Assembly: GCA_002449575.1 (NCBI GenBank)
Contig: DJXC01000040.1
Location: forward strand, 1-11,034
DNA length: 11,034 bases
Source: Ruminococcus sp. UBA7014
GTDB lineage: Bacteria > Bacillota > Clostridia > Oscillospirales > Ruminococcaceae
Direction of reading: 5' to 3'
Shown here one piece after another: positions 1-5,828 of this stretch. The translations under genes were made by a program, and so were the position numbers. A model generated the notes under the pieces. That model did no database searches, was not told the origin of the DNA, and was given only the letters and a program-made list of their open reading frames with translations. Each line of letters starts with the position of its first letter. Positions within the stretch are counted from its first letter, which is position 1.

Positions 1-66
1 GAAACAGAAACTGAAACTGAAACAGAAACAGAAACTATGCAGGAATCTGAAACAGAAACGGAGACG
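1..66 (+). repeat. Hexanucleotide tract encoding (Glu-Thr)n
   Basis: Six Glu-Thr units (1-36), a four-residue interruption (MQES, 37-48) and three more Glu-Thr units (49-66). The underlying hexamers are gaaaca/gaaact with synonymous third-base changes. The tract probably continues upstream. It is a coding low-complexity repeat. Confidence 0.85.
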
Positions 67-225
67 CTTCCGGAACTAACCGAAATGCCGTCCGGAACAG
101 TACAGATTAATGAATCTGTTACCGAACAGACCGGAATCAAGAAAACTTTGCCGATAATTATCGGTATTGGTGCAGGTTTGGTGCTGTTAGCTGTGATTGC
201 TGTCAAATTTTTCATGCATGAATAA
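1..225 (+). CDS. C-terminal end of a Glu-Thr-rich, membrane-anchored protein (5' partial)
   Basis: The reading frame is open from the first base and stops at 223-225, so the true start lies upstream of the window. The visible 74 residues begin with a run of Glu-Thr dipeptides and continue with an acidic, Thr/Ser/Pro-rich stretch. They end in one hydrophobic segment (about 20 residues, from TLPIIIGIG to VIAVKFF) and a tiny MHE tail. This fits a single-pass membrane protein whose low-complexity linker sits just before the terminal helix, either a tail anchor or the end of a larger surface protein. The helix is followed by a Lys and no sortase LPxTG motif is present. I do not recognise the family, because the functional part lies outside the window. 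No GC-rich terminator follows the stop codon. Confidence 0.75.
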   Translation, partial: ETETETETETETMQESETETETLPELTEMPSGTVQINESVTEQTGIKKTLPIIIGIGAGLVLLAVIAVKFFMHE

Positions 226-242
226 ATTAACAAGATGACTTT

Positions 243-258
243 GCATATTTAAATATGC
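243..258. promoter_or_regulatory. 16-bp perfect palindrome upstream of the aquaporin gene
   Basis: GCATATTTAAATATGC reads the same on both strands. It lies 18 bases after the preceding stop codon and about 20 bases before the aquaporin ribosome binding site (AAAGGAGG at 278-285). It could be a dimeric repressor site or a weak AT-rich hairpin. I see no convincing sigma-A promoter here: a TTGCAT at 241-246 has only TAAAAA 17 bases downstream. Aquaporin transcription may therefore read through from upstream or start from a poor promoter overlapping this palindrome. Confidence 0.45.
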
Positions 259-293
259 TGTCATAAAAAATTTTAAGAAAGGAGGAAACAAAT

Positions 294-992
294 ATGACGA
301 ATATCAGAAAATATGTAGCTGAAGTAATTGGTACTATGACACTGGTACTGATTGGCTGTGGCACTGCTATGCTGACAGGCTGTGAACACTGGAGCGGTTA
401 TCTGGCAACAGCATTCGCATTCGGTCTGACAATTGTCGGCATGGCTTACTGTGTTGGCAATATTTCGGGCTGTCACATCAATCCGGCAGTATCGCTCGCT
501 GTATTTCTGAACGGCGGTATGACCGGTGCAGAATTTGCCGGCTATGCAGTTTCGCAGTGCATCGGTTCTCTGCTGGGTGCATTTTTGCTGATGATTATTT
601 TTGGACTGGGTGGTGTAGCAGATGCTACAGGCGGTTTTGGTTCAAACGGGCTTGCTGGTGTGAATGGCAGCATTCCTGCCGGACTGCTGACAGAAGTTCT
701 GCTGACATTTATTTTTATCCTGACAATTCTGGGAGTCACATCCAAGAAAGCAAATCACGGCTCATTCGGCGGTGTTGTTATCGGCTTTACGCTGGTACTG
801 GTGCATCTTCTGGGAATTGGTCTGACAGGTACATCCGTTAATCCGGCAAGAAGCCTTGGACCTGCTGTAGTAGCAGCCATTTCCGGTAATACAGAACCAA
901 TCATTCAGCTCTGGGTATTTATTTGTGGTCCGTTTATCGGTGCAGGACTTGCGGCTTTCGTTCACAAGTTTCTCGAAAACGACAAGAAATAA
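294..992 (+). CDS. aqpZ: Aquaporin Z-like water channel (MIP family)
   Basis: A 232-residue MIP-family channel of normal length, expected in the cytoplasmic membrane with six helices and two half-helices. Both NPA boxes are intact: residues 63-65 (HINPAV) and 183-185 (SVNPAR). The four selectivity-filter positions match E. coli AqpZ by motif alignment: Phe43, His171, Thr180 and Arg186. A narrow filter of this kind is typical of orthodox water channels; glycerol facilitators (GlpF) have a small residue in place of the His. Water transport is therefore the best call. No glycerol kinase gene lies nearby, which also argues against GlpF. The ATG is set by a strong AAAGGAGG at 278-285. The gene appears monocistronic and ends at a terminator shared with the converging PBP gene. 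Confidence 0.93.
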   Translation: MTNIRKYVAEVIGTMTLVLIGCGTAMLTGCEHWSGYLATAFAFGLTIVGMAYCVGNISGCHINPAVSLAVFLNGGMTGAEFAGYAVSQCIGSLLGAFLLMIIFGLGGVADATGGFGSNGLAGVNGSIPAGLLTEVLLTFIFILTILGVTSKKANHGSFGGVVIGFTLVLVHLLGIGLTGTSVNPARSLGPAVVAAISGNTEPIIQLWVFICGPFIGAGLAAFVHKFLENDKK

Positions 993-1009
993 TCCCTGAA
1001 AAAACAGAT

Positions 1010-1045
1010 ACACTGTCCGGAACATTCCGGACAGTGTGTTTTTTT
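1010..1045. terminator. Intrinsic terminator between converging genes
   Basis: A 12-bp perfect stem (acactgtccgga, 1010-1021, with its complement at 1026-1037) and a four-base loop, followed by seven T at 1039-1045. On the opposite strand the same hairpin is followed by a short U-rich run (ATCTGTTTTTT), so it may stop both the aquaporin and the PBP transcripts. The PBP stop codon lies inside the T tract. Confidence 0.9.
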
Positions 1046-2417
1046 ATTCTTCTGTCAGGGATTCATGCAGATTCTGCAATAATACTTTTGCAATATCGGA
1101 AGTGCTGACTTCTCCGCTGACACGGTCGTCAATCTGAATGCAGAAGGCAATCGGAAAATTTTCATCATCAACAAATCCAACGAGCAGAGAATTTTCTTTT
1201 TCACCATTTTTGACCTGTGCTGTACCGGATTTGATGCCGACATCTGTGCCGGGAAGCAGTCTGGAATAATTCTCCCTGCCGTTTTGCAGCATGATTTCAC
1301 GCATATGTCCGGCAGTTTCTTCAGAAAACATCTGACTGCTGAAAGAAGTTTCCGCCTGAAAATCAAGTTTTCCGTTGACTTTGGTAATATAGCTGATAAG
1401 ATACGGATATGTTGCTGTTCCGGTCTGGTTGGCAATGGCACTCTGCCAGACCATCAGCTGCAACGGACTGACTAAAGTTTCGCCCTGTCCCATACAGCCC
1501 CATTGTGTGTTGAAATCTGTCTTGTCCTGTAGGGAAGTGGAAGCAGTAAACGCAGAAATCCCGTTAATATCAAGATAATTCTGTTTGCCGTTTCCATTAA
1601 CAAGATAGCCCATTTTCTGATAGGTCTTTTCAATATCATGAAGCGGAAAATCAGAATCTTCTACAAGCTGTGCAAAAAACGGGTTGCAGCTGTTGGCAAA
1701 TGCTTTAAAAATATCCTGTTCACCGTGACCATCGGACAAATGACATTTAATTTCTTTGCCGCTCTGGTTGGTATAAGCACCATCACAGTCATACCGCTTT
1801 CCGATGAGCGTATCATAGCCCATGCTTTCAAGTGCGGCAATAGTTGTGGAAACTTTCTGTGTCGAGCCGGGAACAGTCGGATAAAATACTTTACATAACA
1901 GACTGCCTTCTTTGAGTGAAGCAATATCTTCGTAATGATTTAAAATATTTACACTTGGCTTGCTCAGACAAAGATAAATTTCGCCTGTTTTATAATTATA
2001 GGCAATGGCACAGCCATCTTTTTTTCCGAAAGCGTGATAGACCTGACGGTTGACTTTATGGTCAAGGGTACAGTAGATAGCCGCCTTGCCGTCTTCCTGT
2101 TCGCCGAGCATAAAGCTGAAATTTGCCAGTTTTCCGATATTCTGAGCGACAAGGGTATTATTCATCTGACGGGAATCATCACCAATCAGATTGCCAATAT
2201 CGATAAAATAATCATTGCCATAAATCTGGGCATCTGCATTCTGGTCAAACAGCACATCACCATTGCGGTCATAGACAAAGCCAAGAGATACTTTGGAAGC
2301 ATTGGAGATATAAAATCCGGCTTCGGTCTGGAGTCTGTAAATCAAAAATGCAAATGCTGCCAGAAAAATCAGCAGCATTGCTGTGATTAATTTCTGTACA
2401 CGCCGGATACTTTTCAT
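1044..2417 (-). CDS. pbpA: Class B penicillin-binding protein (PbpA-type transpeptidase)
   Basis: A 457-residue D,D-transpeptidase predicted to cross-link peptidoglycan outside the membrane as partner of the SEDS polymerase encoded just upstream. One N-terminal membrane helix spans about residues 10-27. The catalytic motifs are complete: SxxK at Ser185-Thr-Gln-Lys188 (after a PTVPG turn), SxN at Ser243-Cys-Asn245, and KSG at 396-398 followed by TAQV. The GQGETLVSPLQL segment (311-320) is also typical of the family. The protein is short, with a reduced N-terminal region, and resembles PbpA of actinobacteria and similar clostridial proteins more than full-length FtsI or PBP2. Its ATG overlaps the SEDS stop codon (ATGA), and AAGGTGA lies just upstream, so the two are translationally coupled. 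The gene name is by resemblance. Confidence 0.9.
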   Translation of the reverse strand: MKSIRRVQKLITAMLLIFLAAFAFLIYRLQTEAGFYISNASKVSLGFVYDRNGDVLFDQNADAQIYGNDYFIDIGNLIGDDSRQMNNTLVAQNIGKLANFSFMLGEQEDGKAAIYCTLDHKVNRQVYHAFGKKDGCAIAYNYKTGEIYLCLSKPSVNILNHYEDIASLKEGSLLCKVFYPTVPGSTQKVSTTIAALESMGYDTLIGKRYDCDGAYTNQSGKEIKCHLSDGHGEQDIFKAFANSCNPFFAQLVEDSDFPLHDIEKTYQKMGYLVNGNGKQNYLDINGISAFTASTSLQDKTDFNTQWGCMGQGETLVSPLQLMVWQSAIANQTGTATYPYLISYITKVNGKLDFQAETSFSSQMFSEETAGHMREIMLQNGRENYSRLLPGTDVGIKSGTAQVKNGEKENSLLVGFVDDENFPIAFCIQIDDRVSGEVSTSDIAKVLLQNLHESLTEE

Positions 2418-3733
2418 GCGTTCACCTTCTTTTGTTTCTGAGCAGCTTTATGTGCTTTCTGATGCTGTTTCTGTCGGCGGCGTTTCAGGACTTCATGCTG
2501 AAACAGGGGAGACTGTCCGGCTTTGAGCATTCCCACCAGAAAACCACAGGACATCATAGAACTGCCGCCTGTGGAAATAAACGGCAGCGTGACTCCTGTG
2601 AACGGAATCAGATTGCATGAGCCGAAAATATTCAGTGACATCTGCATGAGAAAGGCTGCTGTCACTCCTGCTGTCATCATGGCATGATAATAGTTTTTCG
2701 GCGGATTCATGAGAACTGTCATCAGCATGATAAGAATCAGCATCACTGTCAGTGCAGCATTCAGCAGCCCCCATTCTTCGCAGATAGTCGCAAAGACAAT
2801 GTCAGAATCATGAGCAAAAATTTTATGCAAAGAACCGTTGCCTGCACCTACGCCAAGCCAGCCGCCTTTTGCAATGCCGATTAAAGCTTCACACTGCTGA
2901 TAGCCGTCACCGTAACGGTCAGCCCATATATCCACATGCAGACGCTTCTGTACATATTCTGGTGCAAATGACCATGCAGCAATCAGTATCAGTGCGCATA
3001 CAGCACAGCCGATGGCAACAGTACGTTTGGAAAGTTTTGCTTTCGGATAACAGAACCGACAAATCAGCGCACAGCCGAAAATGACTCCGAATGTTGGCAG
3101 ACTGCCTAAATCCCGACACCACCACTGAAGTGCAAAAATAAACAGCGCAACTATACAGAGTATCAGCGAATCTTTTGAGATATAGAAAAATAAAATTTTT
3201 AATTTTTTGTGTAATTCTACAATCGAAGCCGCACAGACCAGAATAAAACAGGGCTTAATAAATTCTGACGGCTGAATCGAAAAACTCCCGATAGTAATCC
3301 ATTTTTTCTGATTATCTGTAAAGAAAATAATGGAAATAAATAATAATAATATAATAAGATAAATATATTTCTTCTGTTTGCGAATCCATTCATGATTTCT
3401 CGTCAGCAGAAATCCCGCTTCACAGGATGCCAGACACATAATACAAGAAATCAGATGTTTCACAGACAAGCCAATTCCTCCGAAACAGGACTGAAATATC
3501 AGACTCATGTTCAGAATACACAACAGCATGAAATCTAATGTATAAGTCATCTGTTTATAGCACAATGTCAGCAGAAGATAGCCAACATCCAGACCAACAA
3601 CTGCTCCTGTCAGTTTTAGAAAATTTATCGGCGCAGCAATGCTCCCCCGGATAAATACCAGACCCAACATAGAAAGATGTGTCAGAAATAATAAAATCAC
3701 GGCACTGGAATAATTTAATTTATTTTTATACAT
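2414..3733 (-). CDS. rodA: SEDS-family peptidoglycan glycosyltransferase (RodA/FtsW/SpoVE)
   Basis: A 439-residue polytopic membrane protein of the SEDS family, which polymerises lipid II into glycan strands together with a class B PBP. Conserved segments seen: a W-I-x-I-G-x-F-x-I-Q-P-S-E-F-x-K block at 145-160, RDLGS at 207-211, and GDGYQ at 275-279. A GGWLGVGAGNG block follows at 290-300, then HDSDIVFATICEEWGL at 308-323, which holds the presumed catalytic Asp311, and a C-terminal LPFISTGGSS at 383-392. The last 30 residues are a strongly basic cytoplasmic tail (KRRRQKQ and onward). RodA, FtsW and SpoVE cannot be separated reliably by eye; pairing with a short PBP and an FHA protein favours the RodA/PbpA pair. 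TAAAGGAG supplies the ribosome binding site, and its TAA is the stop codon of the FHA gene. Confidence 0.9.
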   Translation of the reverse strand: MYKNKLNYSSAVILLFLTHLSMLGLVFIRGSIAAPINFLKLTGAVVGLDVGYLLLTLCYKQMTYTLDFMLLCILNMSLIFQSCFGGIGLSVKHLISCIMCLASCEAGFLLTRNHEWIRKQKKYIYLIILLLFISIIFFTDNQKKWITIGSFSIQPSEFIKPCFILVCAASIVELHKKLKILFFYISKDSLILCIVALFIFALQWWCRDLGSLPTFGVIFGCALICRFCYPKAKLSKRTVAIGCAVCALILIAAWSFAPEYVQKRLHVDIWADRYGDGYQQCEALIGIAKGGWLGVGAGNGSLHKIFAHDSDIVFATICEEWGLLNAALTVMLILIMLMTVLMNPPKNYYHAMMTAGVTAAFLMQMSLNIFGSCNLIPFTGVTLPFISTGGSSMMSCGFLVGMLKAGQSPLFQHEVLKRRRQKQHQKAHKAAQKQKKVNA

Positions 3734-3747
3734 GGCACGGCTCTCCT

Positions 3748-4227
3748 TTAGTCATCCTGTTCCTGTACAGGGGGTCTTGTCAGATATAATTTTGCATTGC
3801 CCAGACGGATACAGTCTCCGACAGCAAGCATTTTTTGCTGAATACGCTGGTCATTCACGAATGTACCGCTTTTGGCATTCAGGTCAGTAATCGTCCATAT
3901 GCCGCCAGTGACTGTCAGGACAGCATGATATCTGGAAACAGAGGGGTCTTTTAACTGAATATCTGCCGAACTGTGCCGTCCAAGCAGAATTTCATCTGCC
4001 CCCAGCGGATAATAATAATCTTTCTGTGCTTCATGACGGCGCAGTTCCAGCCCGGAGCTGACTTTCTGCCAGCGTTTCTGACAAAGCCGACTTTCCCGTC
4101 CTGCCGCAAAAATAATCGCAATCGCAAACATATCCAGTATCACAAAAGCGATAGCACTCAGCACTAAATCTGGAATTTGCAGCCCGGAAAGCATCTGCCA
4201 GAATTCAGATAACACTTCTGGTATCAT
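3748..4227 (-). CDS. Single-pass membrane protein with C-terminal FHA domain (FhaB/FipA-like)
   Basis: A 159-residue protein with a hydrophobic segment near the N-terminus (about residues 20-43), a basic linker, and a C-terminal FHA domain (about 75-150) facing the cytoplasm. FHA domains bind phosphothreonine peptides. The binding residues are present: Gly83-Arg84, Ser98-Arg99 with His101, and Asn117 in LNAKSGTFVN. The ATG at 4225-4227 is chosen because AAAGGAAG precedes it; an upstream TTG would add 21 residues but lacks a ribosome binding site and overlaps the promoter. It is the first gene of the operon with the SEDS and PBP genes. Size, layout and position resemble mycobacterial FhaB/FipA, a cell-division and cell-wall regulator. 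The partner Ser/Thr kinase is not in the window, so its phospho-ligand is unknown. Confidence 0.88.
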   Translation of the reverse strand: MIPEVLSEFWQMLSGLQIPDLVLSAIAFVILDMFAIAIIFAAGRESRLCQKRWQKVSSGLELRRHEAQKDYYYPLGADEILLGRHSSADIQLKDPSVSRYHAVLTVTGGIWTITDLNAKSGTFVNDQRIQQKMLAVGDCIRLGNAKLYLTRPPVQEQDD

Positions 4228-4261
4228 CACATTCACTTCCTTTGGAATGATTCTTGTTTTT

Positions 4262-4290
4262 ATTATAATACTTTTTGAGAAAAACTGCAA
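4262..4290 (-). promoter_or_regulatory. Sigma-A promoter of the FHA-SEDS-PBP operon
   Basis: On the minus strand, TTGCAG (4285-4290), a 17-base spacer and a perfect TATAAT (4262-4267), about 35 bases upstream of the FHA start codon. The -35 box matches the consensus at only its first three bases. It is back to back with the hpf promoter. Confidence 0.65.
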
Positions 4291-4338
4291 CTGCCTTTGA
4301 AACGCTTTATTATTTTTTGATAAAATTTTAAAAAACGC

Positions 4339-4367
4339 TTGACTTTTTTTAGAGAATGTGCTATAAT
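4339..4367 (+). promoter_or_regulatory. Sigma-A promoter of hpf with extended -10
   Basis: TTGACT (4339-4344), a 17-base spacer ending in TGC, and a perfect TATAAT (4362-4367). Transcription should start near 4374, inside the first leader inverted repeat. Confidence 0.85.
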
Positions 4368-4370
4368 AAA

Positions 4371-4456
4371 ACTGTCAGAAAATTTAATGCTGACAGTTGC
4401 GGGACTGCCCTGTACATGTTGTACAGACAGAAATCCCCGCCAAAGGAGGAATTGTT
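4371..4456 (+). promoter_or_regulatory. Structured 5' leader of hpf
   Basis: Three inverted repeats fit in about 85 bases. The first is an 8-bp repeat actgtcag (4371-4378) and ctgacagt (4390-4397), beginning at the predicted transcription start. The second is a 5-bp outer stem, gcggg (4399-4403) with cccgc (4436-4440). Inside it is a 6-bp stem, ctgtac (4410-4415) with gtacag (4421-4426). The outer stem ends directly before the AAAGGAGG ribosome binding site (4442-4449), so folding could affect translation or mRNA stability. It matches no riboswitch class I recognise. Confidence 0.45.
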
Positions 4457-4978
4457 TTGAATATTACAGTTAACGCAAAAAAAATGCAGGTATCGCAGGC
4501 ATTCACAGAGTATGCCCAGAAACGTCTTGATGCCAAACTCGATAAGTTTTTCGGTGATGAGGCAGATGCTAAAATTATGCTCACCGAACAGCGTGGTCAG
4601 ATTGTGCTGGAATTGACTGTCCGTTATAACCAGATGCTCTACCGTGCTGAACAGACTGCGACTGACAAAAATGATGCATTAGATGCTGCTGTGGATAAAA
4701 TTATCCGTCAGATTCGCAGAAATAAAACCAGAATCGAAAAACGCCTGAAAGACAGCGCATTCAAACAGGAATTTGAAGATACTATCGAAGAAGCAGATAT
4801 TAATGTTATCCGCTACAAAAAATTCGATATGCGTCCGATGACTGTAGAAGAAGCCATCTTGCAGATGAATCTGCTTGGTCATAATTTCTTCATGTTCAAA
4901 AATGCTGCTGATGGTAAAGTAAATGTCGTATATCAGCGTGCCGATGAGGGTTATGCTGTATTACAGCCAGAAGATTAA
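4457..4978 (+). CDS. hpf: Ribosome hibernation promoting factor, long form (HPF/YfiA family)
   Basis: A 173-residue protein that binds the decoding region of the small ribosomal subunit and, through its C-terminal domain, pairs 70S ribosomes into inactive 100S dimers. The N-terminal domain (1-100) has the usual layout: NITVNAKKMQVSQAFTEYA at the start, then a helix rich in Asp and Lys with DKIIRQIRRNKTR near 80-92. The C-terminal domain (about 118-173) opens with RPMTVEEAILQMNLLGHNF, the family hallmark, and continues to VVYQRADEGYAVLQPE. The usual YRRxDG-YGLI segment is altered here to YQRADEGYAVL. TTG is the likely start codon because AAAGGAGG lies seven bases upstream and the protein then begins exactly where the family does. 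It is monocistronic, with its own promoter and terminator. Confidence 0.92.
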   Translation: MNITVNAKKMQVSQAFTEYAQKRLDAKLDKFFGDEADAKIMLTEQRGQIVLELTVRYNQMLYRAEQTATDKNDALDAAVDKIIRQIRRNKTRIEKRLKDSAFKQEFEDTIEEADINVIRYKKFDMRPMTVEEAILQMNLLGHNFFMFKNAADGKVNVVYQRADEGYAVLQPED

Positions 4979-5017
4979 TTTGTAATTATAGTATTCTCCT
5001 AATAAAAGCAAACTTGT

Positions 5018-5050
5018 CCTGCCTTGTGCAGGGCAGGTTTGTTTTTTTTT
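5018..5050 (+). terminator. Intrinsic terminator of hpf
   Basis: The stem cctgcc (5018-5023) pairs with ggcagg (5032-5037); an alternative pairing uses gcagg at 5028-5032. It is followed by TTTG and nine T. Its 3' arm resembles that of the terminator at 5765-5793. Confidence 0.85.
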
Positions 5051-5060
5051 GAAAAAAGAC

Positions 5061-5089
5061 TTGCAAATCAGAAATTTTTGTGGTATAAT
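5061..5089 (+). promoter_or_regulatory. Sigma-A promoter of the first methyltransferase gene
   Basis: TTGCAA (5061-5066), a 17-base spacer ending in TGG, and a perfect TATAAT (5084-5089). The predicted start is near 5096. Confidence 0.8.
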
Positions 5090-5102
5090 TACAATATAGG
5101 TA

Positions 5103-5112
5103 AGCTTAAGCT
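5103..5112. promoter_or_regulatory. 10-bp palindrome just after the transcription start
   Basis: AGCTTAAGCT is a perfect palindrome at about +8 to +17 of the predicted transcript, ahead of the AAGGAG ribosome binding site (5122-5127). The position would suit a repressor operator, but the sequence is short and could occur by chance. Confidence 0.3.
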
Positions 5113-5134
5113 AACTATAATAAGGAGAGATTTT

Positions 5135-5758
5135 ATGAGTTTATTTAAAGATTACGTCAGCCAGACCAGAAAGCCAGAAGGTACACTTGGCAAAATGATG
5201 ATTCGAGGTATGAATTCCGGTCATGCAAAAATGGCAGACTGGGGCATGGCACACCTCCCGGCTTTGCAGCCTTCCGAAATTGCTGAACTCGGCTGCGGCG
5301 GTGGCAGAAATATTGCCGAATTGCTTCGGAAATATCCAAATGCACATGTTACTGGTATTGATTATTCGCCACTTTCTGTACAGAAAGCACAGGAATACAA
5401 TCAGCAGGCAATCGCTTCCGGGATTTGTACGGTTCAGGAAGGCAATGTACAGAATCTGACACTTCCGGAACAGTATTTTGATTTGGCAACTGCTTTTGAA
5501 ACTGTCTATTTCTGGGGAAATCTGGAACAAAGTTTCAAACAGGTGCATAAAATTCTGAAACCGGAAGGGCTGTTCATGATTGTGAACGAGTCCGATGGCA
5601 CAGACAAGGCAAGCCTGAATTTTGAAAGAATAATCGAAGGCATGAAATGCCATACTGTTGAACAGCTTGCCGATGCCCTGAAAAAAGCCGGATTTTCCAG
5701 ATGTAAAGCAGAACACCATGAGTCAAAGCCATGGATTGTGATGCTTGCGAAAAAATAA
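5135..5758 (+). CDS. Class I SAM-dependent methyltransferase
   Basis: A 207-residue soluble protein with the Rossmann-like methyltransferase fold (Methyltransf_11/25 type). SAM-binding motif I is ELGCGGG at 51-57, the acidic residue that contacts the ribose is Asp76 in GIDYS, and a post-II motif follows at FDLATAFETVYFW (115-127). LKPEGLF (141-147) is the usual strand-loop after helix E. The first 45 residues (MSLFKDYVSQTRKPEGTLGKM) form a helical cap resembling that of small clostridial methyltransferases that act on small molecules. The substrate cannot be told from sequence. The ATG is set by AAGGAG at 5122-5127; in-frame upstream codons lie before the promoter. It is a single-gene transcript between two terminators. 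Confidence 0.88.
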   Translation: MSLFKDYVSQTRKPEGTLGKMMIRGMNSGHAKMADWGMAHLPALQPSEIAELGCGGGRNIAELLRKYPNAHVTGIDYSPLSVQKAQEYNQQAIASGICTVQEGNVQNLTLPEQYFDLATAFETVYFWGNLEQSFKQVHKILKPEGLFMIVNESDGTDKASLNFERIIEGMKCHTVEQLADALKKAGFSRCKAEHHESKPWIVMLAKK

Positions 5759-5764
5759 AAAATT

Positions 5765-5793
5765 CTGCCCTGCCATATGCAGGGCAGTTTTTT
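5765..5793. terminator. Bidirectional intrinsic terminator
   Basis: A 9-bp perfect stem, ctgccctgc (5765-5773) with gcagggcag (5779-5787), and loop catat, followed by six T. On the minus strand the same hairpin is followed by AGAATTTTTTATTTTTT, so it also serves the converging dockerin gene. Confidence 0.9.
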
Positions 5794-5828
5794 ATGCAGC
5801 TAGCCATGTGTGAACTTTCACCAATTTT

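Noticed and set aside
1..66. Short tandem repeats as a possible CRISPR array
   Set aside because: The unit is six bases, without spacers, and is translated as Glu-Thr in an open frame.
5141..5719. A 192-codon open frame antisense to the first methyltransferase
   Set aside because: Shadow frame of a well-supported methyltransferase; no start signals and no family resemblance.
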